From Primulina eburnea (Eukaryota; Streptophyta; Magnoliopsida; Lamiales; Gesneriaceae): a DNA stretch of 64,000 bases. The notes beneath the pieces are model-generated. The model saw only the letters and a list, made by a program, of their open reading frames with translations, made no database searches and was not told where the DNA came from. Shown one piece after another: positions 36,515-47,007 of this stretch (positions within the stretch are counted from its first letter, which is position 1; each line of letters starts with the position of its first letter). A program made the translations under genes and the position numbers. The DNA lies in the NCBI RefSeq assembly GCF_022965805.1, contig NC_133108.1:21543545-21607544 (forward strand). Direction: 5' to 3'.

Positions 36515-37458
36515 AGTTTTTGGCGCCGTTGCTGGGGAAGTACAATTTAATTTCAAGTCTATTTAATTTTGTTTATAGTTTGCTTTTCTTTCTTTGAATT
36601 TATTGCTTTTGTATGTTTTTCTTTTGCATTTGCACGAGTATTTGGTCACGAACACTTAGTGGTCTACTCATTCGAAATAACCCTTTACTCTCACAAAACA
36701 TGGTGGAAGAACCTATCCAAGAAAATGAAGATGAAATTAAATCTCAACATGATCATGATAGACGAAGAACACTTAGAGATCACATGAATCCTACACATAC
36801 TAGTGCACCTTCATGTCTAGTTTTTCCACGTGATGCATCTCATTTCAATTTTATGCCTGGTATTATCCAATTTTTACCCAACTTTCATGGCTTAGATTCT
36901 GAAAATCCATACATGCATTTACGAGAGTTTGAACAAGTGTGCAACACATATAATGCTTTAAATTGTGGAAAACCTGGTCTTGGGAGTGTAACAATCAAAG
37001 TCGCATCAAGTTTTTGGTGCCGTTGCTGGGGAAGTATAATTTAATTTCAAGTCTATTTAATTTTGTTTATAGTTTGCTTTTCTTTCTTTGAATTTATTGC
37101 TTTTGTATGTTTTTCTTTTGCATTTGCACGAGTATTTGGTCACGAACACTTAGTGGTCTACTCATTCGAAATAACCCTTTATTCTCACAAAACATGGTGG
37201 AAGAACCTATCCAAGAAAATGAAGATGAAATTAAATCTCAACATGATCATGATAGACGAAGAACACTTAGAGATCACATGAATCCTACACATACTAGTGC
37301 ACCTTCATGTCTAGTTTTTCCACGTGATGCATCTCATTTCAATTTTATGCCTGGTATTATCCAATTTTTACCCAACTTTCATGGCTTAGATTCTGAAAAT
37401 CCATACATGCATTTACGAGAGTTTGAACAAGTGTGCAACACATATAATGCTTTAAATT
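36471..37458 (+). repeat. 494-bp direct tandem duplication spanning LTR end, PBS and gag start
   Basis: 36471-36964 and 36965-37458 are adjacent copies (offset exactly 494) with about three differences (GGCGCC/GGTGCC, GTACAATT/GTATAATT, TTTACTCTC/TTTATTCTC). Each copy has the last 44 bp of the LTR, the PBS, the leader and about 88 codons of gag. The second copy runs on into the rest of gag. The high identity shows it is recent relative to the decay of F. Confidence 0.95.
36518..36536 (+). other. Element F primer binding site (Athila type)
   Basis: TTTTGGCGCCGTTGCTGGG follows the LTR end by a few bases and matches the TGGCGCCGTTGCCGGGGA class used by Athila-like elements, with one change. A second copy in the tandem duplication (near 37012) carries GGTGCC. 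Confidence 0.85.
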
Positions 37459-38475
37459 GTAGCATGAACACCATTCGACTTAAGTTTTTTCCTTTTTCTT
37501 TAAAATATAAGGCTAAAACTTGGCTACAAAATCATATCGGGATCCATTCGAACTTGGGATGAATTGCAACAACAATTTTTCAAAAGGGTTTTTCCATCTC
37601 AAAGAACAAATTCTTTCAAAAGGAAAATCATCACTTTGACTCAAAAACAAGGAGAAAATTTTTATCAGTGCTGGGCTAGATATAAAGAATTGCTTAATCT
37701 TTGTCCACATCATGGTTTTGAAATTTGGAGAGTTTTTTTATCAATTTTATGAAGGCTTAACACCTAAAGATAGGCAAATAGTTGAATTTATGTGTAATGG
37801 AACATTTGAAGATAAAGATCCAAACGAGGCAATTGAGTATCTCGATTCATTAGCTGAAAATGCTCAAAATTGGGACACTATAGGTACAATCGAACCATCA
37901 AACAAGATTTATTCTCCCACATCTGGTGGAGGTATGTACACCCTCAAAGATGAACATGATCTCCAAGCTAGATTTACCTCTTTGGAAAGAAAAGTTGAGG
38001 CACTTGAATTGAAAAATAATGGTAAATTAAAATCTGTTCAAGAAATTGTGTCACATCTGTGATACAAATGATCATTCTACAAAAGATTGTCCGACTTTGC
38101 CCTCTTTTAAAGAATGTCTCCATGAACAAGCCAATGTTTTGAACAATTTGAAAAGGACAAATTTTGAACCATTTTATCAAAGTTACAATCTAGGTTGGCC
38201 AAATCATCAAAATTTTAGTTGGAGGAATGATAATGCTGCAAAATTTTTACAACAACATTTCCAAAATCAACAAAATTTTCAAAATTATGCACCTTATGTT
38301 CCTCCACCTAAAAGGAACTTGGAAGATATATTGAATTCTTTCATTGCAAAACAAGAGTCTTTCAATACTCAAACTGCTCAAGCCATGACAGATTTGAATG
38401 ATACTCTTGCTAAATTTACATCTGCACTTAATATTCATGAAAAAGGTAAATTTCCTTCACAACCACAGCCTAATC
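37194..38475 (+). pseudogene. Element F gag (frameshifted, cut by solo LTR I)
   Basis: Athila-type Gag. The ATG at 37194 gives MVEEPIQENEDE; the recognisable core reads RTLRDHMNPT, APSCLVFP, GLDSENPYMHLREFEQVC. Then frameshifts near 37555, 37715 and 38045 break the frame, with homology continuing in other frames (TNSFKRKIITLTQKQGENFYQCW, CPHHGFE, FYEGLTPKDRQ, CNGTFEDKDPNEA, SGGMY). A zinc-knuckle-like CHICDTNDHSTKDC lies at about 38047-38090. Solo LTR I then cuts the frame at TAATC (38471-38475). A duplicate gag N-terminus is at 36700-36964. Confidence 0.85.
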
Positions 38476-41038
38476 TGTAACGTACCGTACTTTTTACTAC
38501 TAAAATTTGCGGAAGAATTAAAAATTTTCTTAAATAAAAATGGGAGCATTCAAAATTCGATAAAATAAACTGTACGTCTCAACAAAGATCTAAAACAGAT
38601 TTTGACAAAAGTATTTGAACATTTTCATAAAGACTTAAAACATGGCGGTCCTCGGGTTTAGCCTCCCGCTCAGTCCAAGCCTGCTCCTTGGTCCCCACCT
38701 CCCGTCTCCTCATAAACATTTTCACTTGCATCGATCAAGTCTAGTGAATCTAAAGACTCGACACGTATAAACCGGAAGTAACAAGTACTACATAATAAGA
38801 TCACATGCAACTTTAAAATAGGACATACATACTTTAAACTTGAACTTGCAAGATAAAACTTGAACATACGTACAAATATACTTAGATGTGCCATAAACTT
38901 TTCTTAAACATGCTTGCATACTTGAACATAGTTAAACATACATAGCTTCGTCATTTTGCGTAGAGATATGTTTCAAATCAAGTGACCCATAACATAATTT
39001 GCCTGATCAGACTAAACCACAGTATTGGGCTGATAGGGACGTATTCACTGCCACATACATGAGATCTCCGTTCATAATTTAACGGGCGGATTGGTCCCCG
39101 TTCATAATGATCTAAAGCCGTTCATAATTTAACGGGGTGGAGAGGTCCTCGGCCACGTTCACCGACTTCCAAACCCATTAATAATTTGGTCACAAGACAA
39201 TTAGCATACCTCAAAAACTTGACATATTTTCTTTTGCACGTCAACATACTTACTTGGCGTTGAGGGATTCGTTGGATCTTGCTTGGGGTCGCTGCTGCAA
39301 GATACTAATCATGAAATCAACACTTAACTTGCATAACTTAGACGTAGGTATTCGTGCTTACGTTCAAGCTCAATCTTTTCCTTAGGACGCTCTAAATTCC
39401 CGTGACTCGACTTTGTTAAACATTGCACTAAACCATGACATGAAATCCCAATTGATCCCTAAGAAAATTCCCAAAGAATGGAGTACACGGACCTCGTTCA
39501 ACCCTTCGGGTCCGGGTCCGTGTACGTACTGTATCTGCATACTCGAAGAAAAGGGAGGACACAGACCCCGTGCCTAGGTCCGTGCAAGGGTCCGTTTAGA
39601 CTCGGTAAAAAGATACTTCGGAAGAAATAAGGGCAAGGACCCCATGCCAGGGTCCGTTTAGGCTCGGTTAAAGTAAACCAACGCAAAATAGTGTACTCAA
39701 AGCTTATTTCTCCTAACTCTATCATCCCGGTCATAACATGACACCTCGAGACCCATCCTAGAGTGTTAGAACACTCGTCAACTCAAACAAACGCCCCAAA
39801 ACAACGACGTCCAACTTACAACACAATTCAATTCATGAATATGAACTTTGACGACAAAACGGTTATATACGACTATTCATTCTCCCAAGTGCCTAACGAC
39901 ACGAAACGAAATGTCAATAGCCATCCCAACATCAATAAAAATATACCTATATGCAACAACGATCATCCATCGATCCTTAACGAAGTGTGCAACAATAAAA
40001 CTCAAGAACACATCAATACATAATTTTCTGAAAAATGCAGCTTGAGCAGGCCCACGAAAAACACCATAACTCACTCAATTTTTATCCAAATAATTCGAAT
40101 TTACTGTCAAATCGAAGGTATCAAAAAGTTCTACAATTTCCATAGTGAAAGTTTTCTCAGAATCAAGACCGAAAAGTCGCAGTATTTAAAAAGACAGTAA
40201 AAACGAGTTTTCAGATCTGCTCAAACGACGAACGTCACACATAAATTTTTACACATAAAAATAAAACGACACATAATATGACATGATCGTTGCAGAAATA
40301 ACAGAATATACTTGACTTTGATGATTAGAAATACCGTGACGATGATACCGAAGCGGAGATGACGTGAGGATTGATCCGGGAGGAACATGGCGCTAAAATC
40401 TTTGAAGAAAACACACGAAAATTGCTGGAAATTTAATGGGGAAGTGGGCGGCTGCTTCTAGGAGTAAGAACCCTAGTTTTTGCTCTCTCAAAATAAAAAT
40501 CTGAATAGTGAGGTGAGTGTGTGTGTGTTTAGGCGCTTTTTAGTGTGTGTAAAAGTGTATGTGCATGTGATTAGTAAATTATGGAGAGTAAAATTTGCTT
40601 AATTATTAATTAGCAACAAATTTAAAAAGAAAATACTAACTCTCCCTCAACTTTAACAAAATATCTAATTTAAATTAAAACACACAAAAGTTCTAATTTT
40701 AAAAGTTTCAAACTCTTAATTAAATAAATAATAAATTAGGTTTTAAAATACTATCGACTTAATAGATTGGTGAAAATGACCCAACCTCTACTTAAAATAA
40801 AATGCCACCTTTAAAATCGCCAAAATCGTCACCGGTCTCTTTTCCTCGATCCCGCCTCCAGTAATCGCCTGAAACATGTAACTCGAAAAATATTTTAACG
40901 TGCATCACATAAACATAATTAATTTAAAATAATGCATTTAAATAAATCATGCATGGCTAAAACTCAATTTAACTTAAATAATTTATTTATAATTATATTG
41001 ATGCATGAGTTATACGTGTACTGAATTTGGGCACTACA
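38476..41038 (-). repeat. Solo LTR I (Tekay-like family, 2563 bp)
   Basis: Bounded by TG...CA (TGTAACGTACCG...GGGCACTACA) and a perfect TSD TAATC (38471-38475; 41039-41043). Its reverse complement carries the same box as the A/B/C LTRs (GAGTCTTTAGATTCACTAGACTTGAT, here 38733-38758) followed by GGTGGGGACCAAGGAGCAGGC, so it is a minus-strand Tekay-like LTR of a different family. It has inverted repeats CCGTT-8 nt-AACGG (39068-39085; 39118-39135). No internal region or second LTR is present. It is gene-free. Confidence 0.92.
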
Positions 41039-42113
41039 TAATCCCAAGGATCATCATTCACAAACTGGAACTTCTGGAACTCATCCGATGGATCAAGTAA
41101 ATCTGTTATTACCCTTCGCAGTGGTAAGGTTGTGGAAAAATCCATTCATGAACCTTGTGAAGATTATGATAAATCAAATCCAAAGGGTAAGGAAGTGGAA
41201 CCCATAACTTGCGAAAAGGAGGATAAACTAACAGTGTCACCACCATTCCCTCATGCATTGAAAAATACAAATAAATCAAATATGAATTCTGATATATATG
41301 ATATTTTTAAACAATTAAAACTTAATATTCCTTTATTAGATGCAATAAAGCATGTACCATCATATGCAAAATTTTTGAAAGACTTGTGCATTGTGAAAAG
41401 AAAATTGAATGTGAAAAAGAAAGCCTTTTTAGCTGAACAAGTAAGTGCAATAATTCAAAATAATAATACTTTTAAATACAAATATCATGGTTGTCCTACT
41501 ATTTCATGTATTATTGGAGAACAAAAGATTGAAAAAGCCTTGCTTGATCATGGAGCTAGTGTGAATTTACTTCTATATTCAGTTTATCAAGAACTCAAAT
41601 CTAGGTGAGTTAAAACCTACTTCGGTAACACTTTTACTTGCCGATAGATCTGTTAAAGTGCCAAGACATATGGTAGAAGACGTGTTGGTCCAAGTTGATA
41701 ACTTTGTATATGCTGTAGATTTCATAGTTTTAAATACACAACCTATCGAAGCTTGTAATGCAATGGGTCGTCCATTTTTAGCAACTTCTAATGCTCTTAT
41801 AAATTGCAGGAATGGAATAATGAAGTTGTCATTTGGTAACATGATCTTGGAGCTTAATGTTTTTAACCTTTGTAAGCAACCACATGAAAAAGGAGATGAA
41901 AGTGAAGATGAAAATCTTACTGAAACTCTTGTGGAAGAAAACATTCAAGAAGGGAGTACTCGTGACCAATTAGATATTTGTTCAATTGATACAATTAAAG
42001 AAAATATTAAAATTGATCTTGATGATTTTTTCAGGTATCACTTTTTACTAGGATCAGAGAAAGAATTTGAGGAAAAATATGAGAACAAAGACGGACCACC
42101 ATATTGGAGTTGA
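41039..42113 (+). pseudogene. Element F gag-pro region: linker and aspartic protease remnant
   Basis: After solo LTR I the Athila frame resumes with a linker containing LRSG-like sequence (LRSGKVV at about 41111-41131, in a frame different from its neighbours), then 41132-41608 with the conserved block AKFLKDLCIVKRK and the protease-like LDHGASVNLL (about 41546), where the catalytic Asp-Thr/Ser-Gly is changed to D-H-G. A frameshift at about 41605 moves homology to 41610-42113, which includes FIVLNTQPIEA...GRPFLAT, the usual second protease motif. The enzyme would cleave Gag-Pol; this copy cannot be active. Confidence 0.75.
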
Positions 42114-43250
42114 CACCCTTGCGAGAAGAATTAAAATATGCATTCCTTGGAGATGATGAAACATATCCGGTGGTAATTTGTTCTAAACTAGCAAGTGATC
42201 AAGAAGGTAAATTAGTTGATATGCTTAAAAGACATAAAAATGCAACTGGTTGGACACTAAAAGATCTCAAGGGCATTAATCCACTAATTTGCACACACGA
42301 AATTCATTTAGAAGAAAATGCTAAAACATCTCAACAACCACAAAGAAGACTAAATCCACGTATGAAATATGTTGTGAAAACTGAAGTTCTCAAACTACTT
42401 GATGTTGGAATTATCTACCTTATTTCTGATAGTAAGTGGGTAAGCCCAACACAAGTAGTTCCAAAAAAATCTGGCATCATAATGATAAAAAAATGAAAAA
42501 GGTGAATTATAAATAAGTCGAGTCCAATCTAGTTGGCGGATGTGTATTGATTATAGAAAATTAAATGACTCCACTAGAAAATATCATTTTTCATTACCAT
42601 ATTTTGATCAAATTTTAGAAAGACTAGCAGGTCATCCCTACTACTGTTTTCTTGATGGATATTCAGGATATTGTCAAATTCACATTGCACTAGAAGATCA
42701 AGATAAAACTACATTCACATGTCCTTTTGAGACATGATGGATTTTATAGGAGGTTTATAAAGGATTTTAGTTTAATCACTAAACCCATTTGTAACATCTT
42801 AATAAAAGACACTGCATTTGAGTGGACTCAAGAATATTAAAATGTTTTTGATAAAATCATTCGACATTTAATATCAGCTCCTATCATGCAACCTCCTGAT
42901 TGGCCTTTATCATTTGAAATCTTGTGCGACGCGAGTGATTATGCAGTCGGTGCAGTATTGGGTGAAAGAAGAAACGGTAAGCCTTATGTGATATATTATG
43001 CAAGTAGAACTTTGAACAATACTCAAATGAATTTTCCACAACTGAAAAAGAACTACTTGCTGTAATATTTCCATTAGATAAATTTCGTTCTTATTTGATT
43101 GGATCAACGACTATTATGCTTACTGATCATTCTGCTATTAGGTATTTATTGACCAAAAATGATGCAAAGCCACGACTGATACGACGGATTTTGTTGCTTC
43201 AAGAATTTGACATTGTGATCAAAGATAAAAAGGAACCAAAAATGTCGTAG
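42104..43250 (+). pseudogene. Element F reverse transcriptase and RNase H, catalytic core deleted
   Basis: The RT N-terminal part is clear: HKNATGWTLKDLKGI, PQRRLNPRMK, SKWVSPTQVVPKKSG, then CIDYRKLN (about 42543) and FLDGYSGYCQIH. At about 42737 the sequence jumps from TCPFE to a thumb-region match (GFYRRFIKDFS, 42747). In element A the same two points are about 370 bp apart, so some 120 codons, including the FIDD/YxDD catalytic motif, are missing. RNase H follows (CDASDYAVGAVLG at about 42926; [17 protein letters not shown] at about 43246) with stops and frameshifts. Confidence 0.85.
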
Positions 43251-43377
43251 CCGATCATTTATCGGGACTAGTAATATGATCATCTTGTGAAATGACACCA
43301 ATTAACGATAATTTTCCTGATGAACATCTATTTTCAGTTACTACTACACCTGTTTTGCTAACATAGTAAATTTTCTT

Positions 43378-44668
43378 GTGACAGAAAAAATGCCACCGCC
43401 ATGGAGTTCTCAAGATAAAAAAAAATATTTGAATGAGGTAAAAAACTTTTGTTGGAATGATCCGTATTTGTTCAAGTATTGTCCAGATCAAATTTTTCGA
43501 CTTTGCATACCCGAAAATGAGGTAAGTAGTGTCATTAAATTTTTTCATTCAGAAACATGCAGAGGACATTTTTCTTCAAAGAAAACAGCTGTAAAAATTT
43601 TGCAGTGTGGATTGTATTGCCCAATTTGTTTAAAGACACCCACGAAATCTGCAAGATCTGTGAAAATTTTCAAAAATTGGGTGCGATTTCAAAAAGAAAA
43701 TGATGCCTTTGAATCCTATCATTGAAATTGAAATCTTTGACTGTTGGGGAATTGATTTTTTGGGACCTTTTCTGCCGTCGTTTGGATACTTGTTTATTTT
43801 AGTTGCAGTTGATTTTAAGTTTGCAAATGGATAGAGGAAATTCCATGTCGGACAAATGATAATAAAATCGTCATCAACTTTTTGAAAAAAACAAATGATA
43901 ATAAAATCGTCATCAAATTTTTGAAAGAAAATATTTTTAGTAAATTTGGAATTCCTCGAGCCATGATAAGTGATGGGGGAACTCACTTTGTTAATAAACC
44001 GTTTGCTTCATTAATGAAAGAATATGGTATTACTCACAAAGTAACTATTACTTATCATCCTCAAACAAATTGATAAGTTGAATTAGCTAATAGGGAGATA
44101 AAGCAAATTTTGGAAAAAACTGTTAACTCAAATAGAAAAGATTGGTCTCTGCAAATTAATGATGTAATTTGGGCATATCGAACAAATTTTAAAATATCAT
44201 TGAATATGTCTCTCTATAGGTTGGTTTACGGAAAACATTGTCATTTGCTTGTGGAATGAGAACATAAAGTTTATTGGGCGATCAAAACTTTTATTTCAAG
44301 CATGGATGATTGAAACAAATTGCGCAAATTGCAACTTAATGAACATGATGCACTCAGAAATGACGAGTATGAGAAATCAAAGATTTATAAAGCAAAAATC
44401 AAATCATTTCATGATAAAACAATTCTTAGAAAATCTTTTGAGATTGGTAAAAAAAATTTCTTTATGATTCTCGACTTCACATATTCCAGGAAAATTACGA
44501 TCAATATGGACATGCCCATATGTTGTAAAGCATATGTATCCTTATGGAGCTGTGGACATTGAAAATCCTAAAAATGGTGATGTTTTTAAAGTAAATGGAC
44601 AAAGGCTTAAACCATTTTTAGAAAATGAAATCTTTCAAGAAGATTTTATTTCTCTTTCCGATCCTTGA
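43378..44668 (+). pseudogene. Element F integrase remnant
   Basis: Starts with WSSQDKKKYLNEVKNF and a zinc-binding region (HSETCRGHFSSKKTA, YCPICLK). The core follows in broken frames: IDFLGPF (about 43754), a serine/aspartate region ISDGGTHF (about 43967), and YHPQTN with a stop replacing the residue after it (about 44070). The C-terminal region is recognisable (YRLVYGKHCHLPVE, GAVDIENPKNGDVFKVNGQRLKPF) and ends with a TGA at 44666-44668. A 39-bp direct repeat at 43852-43929 duplicates 13 codons (NDNKIVI... region). No chromodomain is seen, as expected for Athila. Confidence 0.82.
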
Positions 44669-44876
44669 TTTTTTTTTTTGTGTTGTATTTAATTTTGTTT
44701 GTTTTTATTTGAGGTTTACTTTAACTTTGCGGATAACGGTACTCCGTGACTCTCATAGTCGATTAAATCAGTTTCCCACAATTGCTGACAAATTTTTTTT
44801 TAAAAAAAATCATTTCTTTTCTTTTCAAAATGGATGAAATTCTCTAAAACAATTGTAAATATTTTCCCTCTATTTC
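44669..44876 (+). other. Element F sequence between integrase and solo LTR J
   Basis: About 200 bp, T-rich, with no convincing coding likeness. It ends with ATTTC (44872-44876), the left TSD copy of solo LTR J. Confidence 0.6.
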
Positions 44877-46695
44877 TGTAAGGCTCGAGAATTGTCAATT
44901 GGCATTGATGTGAGACTTGAAACCATGAGAATGCATGACATATAGAGTAGAATTTTTGAAGCATGGCCGAAGCCACACCGCACCCGCGGTGTTAGAGATA
45001 CAGCACCCGCGGTGCATTGAGAGGAAATTGAGGGAAATGTGCGAACAGACACCGCACCCGCGGTGCTAGCACGACCGCACCCGCGGTGTGAGACCGCACC
45101 CGCGGTCATGTAAGGACCGCACCCGCGGTCATTGAATTTCAGGAAATAAAATGTCGCCGTGAACACAGCGCACCCGCGCTCCTGAGTTACCGCACCCGCG
45201 GTCTGCATGCGAAATTGCCACCTTCGATTTTGGTTTTGACACATGGCATGAGGTATATATATGTTATGTTGACACATCACTCCTTCATTCTTCAGAATTC
45301 AGAACCGAGAGCTCCCAAGAAATCCTTCAAGTTTCTTCATGCTAAAAAGTAGAATTATGCAAGAGTTGTTCATCCGATTTTAATTCTGAGGTAAGATTTG
45401 TGTTCCTTGCATTGAAGGCTACAAAGTGACGTAAGTTTGATATAATTCCAGCATGATTCAGATTGTGGATGTTGGGGAACTTATGATTTTGTTGCGAATA
45501 TGTGTTCTTGATATGCTAAGCATCGTAGAAACGTAAACGGATTGAATTACGGATATTGTATGCTATGGGTTCGAATTTCCAGCATATGTGGATCGAGTAG
45601 ATACAGATTTCAGTATGTATATTGATGTGTTGATGAGATTAGAAATGAATTATGATAGATTATTATTGTTTGAGTTGATCGGTATCGCGAAACTACGCCG
45701 TTACGCCGTCGAATTGTATTGAAACCGATTTCAGCTATGTTTATTGAGTTGTTTGAGATGTATATTGATAGAGTGCACCTCGACTATGCCATTTCAGATT
45801 TGTGTTGGCTATTGTGAACTCGAGACTTCGACGACGACACCGACGATTCGGCAAGAAAGGTATAATTCATGTGGTCTTGGGATTGCACAACTCGATTCAG
45901 ATTTGATACGAGTTTCCCTAAATCACATACTAGATTGTTATTACATTTGATTATGTAATGCCTTGTTTATTGATTTATATTCGAGTCCTGAGATAGGAGA
46001 GATTGGCAGACTTGCCAAAACTAGACGTTTCGGTGTATCGTCGCATAGTAGTAGATTTGCTCTATGTGTAGACCCTCGATACAGAGTTGACCGAAGTCTA
46101 GGAATAAGACGTACCGTTGCCCCGAGTGGTTGGGTAGGTAACAGACCGTCTTATTCACACCGGGATCCCTAGATTAGAAAAGAGTCGAGTCAAGATTTAA
46201 ATGTTGAATACAGATTTGTATTCGTTTACATGTTTAGATTTCATTCATGTTACTTGATTTATGCTATGCATTTGTACATGATTTATGACATTGCATGCAT
46301 CCATGTTTTATACTGGAATATGTTCTCACCGGAGTTATCCGGCTGTTGTCGTGTCTGTATGTGTGCATGGCAACAGGTGGGGCAGGATCAGGGTCACGAC
46401 GAGGACGAGAGAGTTGATAGCGTGGTGATGCCGGGTGTAGCAGCAGATTTTTTATGTTGTACTAGTAGTTGTATGTTGATACTAGAGATGTTATGTTGTT
46501 CTTATGACATGTATAACAAGTAAAGCTACTAGATCACGACATGTAATGTTTGTTGACTGATGTTTGTTTAAATAAAAATGAAACGCTTTATGTTAACATT
46601 CGATTTAATGTTAGAAAGCGAAAATTTGACCCATATGTTATTAATAAGATCCAATTAAATCCCAAAAGAATCGAGTTAGAGCCCGGGTCCCCACA
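44877..46695 (+). repeat. Solo LTR J (same family as element H, 1819 bp)
   Basis: Starts TGTAAGGCTCGAGAATTGTC, ends GAGCCCGGGTCCCCACA, and is flanked by a perfect TSD ATTTC (44872-44876; 46696-46700). It aligns with the H LTRs throughout, but with many differences, so it is from an older or different copy. It carries eight ACCGC-ACCC-GCGGT units (44985-45205) about 45 bp upstream of a TATATATATG box (45251). It is gene-free: short frames such as 45963-46172 recur in every LTR of the family but look non-coding. Confidence 0.95.
44985..45205. repeat. Array of eight ACCGC-ACCC-GCGGT palindromes in LTR J
   Basis: Units such as ACCGCACCCGCGGT, some extended to GACCGCACCCGCGGTC, recur eight times in about 220 bp with irregular spacers. 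They are self-complementary around a 4-base centre. Variants (CAGCGCACCCGCGCTCCTG) keep part of the pairing. The array ends about 45 bp before the TATA box. Confidence 0.92.
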
Positions 46696-46747
46696 ATTTC
46701 TGAAAATGTTCTAAGAAAAATTTGTACATGTAAGTGTGAAAGATTGA

Positions 46748-47007
46748 GATTGCAAATGCAAAATAGGATTTCCAGTAGATATTTGTCTTGTAATAGAAGA
46801 TAATGTTCGATTAGGAGGAGAAGTTCCACAATCATTGCTCATTCGGTATTTGCCTGGATTAGGAAAAAGCACTTATGCGAAAAAACAAAGGGCCAAAAGG
46901 TTAGGGGTTTGTCATAAGTGCGCAAGATGGACTTGTGACAAAGGATGCAGATTTTTGGGATGTGTTTCCAATAACAGAGAAGTAAAAATTGGTTTCATTA
47001 AGAATGG
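46748..47007 (+). pseudogene. Basic cysteine-cluster frame in F, resembling carlavirus nucleic-acid-binding protein (left part)
   Basis: An open frame without its own ATG follows a TGA at 46745. It has a glycine-serine-tyrosine-alanine motif (GKSTYAKKQRAKRLG, 46862-46906), then cysteines at 46910, 46919, 46931, 46943 and 46958 (C-x2-C-x4-C-x3-C-x4-C) and a short hydrophobic tail. Basic stretch followed by cysteine cluster is the layout of the small cysteine-rich RNA-binding/silencing-suppressor proteins of carlaviruses; I know this layout from the family and could not search. Element H interrupts it at 47007, and the frame continues at 55424. It could instead be an unknown env-position ORF of Athila. 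No function is claimed. Confidence 0.4.

Noticed and set aside
44985..45205. Palindromic repeat arrays (also 28605-28855 and 47108-47337) as a CRISPR-like array
   Set aside because: Units are 14-15 bp with irregular, non-unique spacers inside LTR promoters of a plant genome, duplicated in both LTRs. Nothing resembles CRISPR repeats or cas genes.
45963..46172. A ~69-codon frame kept in J and both H LTRs (also 48058-48267 and 54704-54913)
   Set aside because: Conservation is explained by LTR homology, no start context or domain is visible, and changes do not look codon-biased. Could be rechecked with a family alignment.
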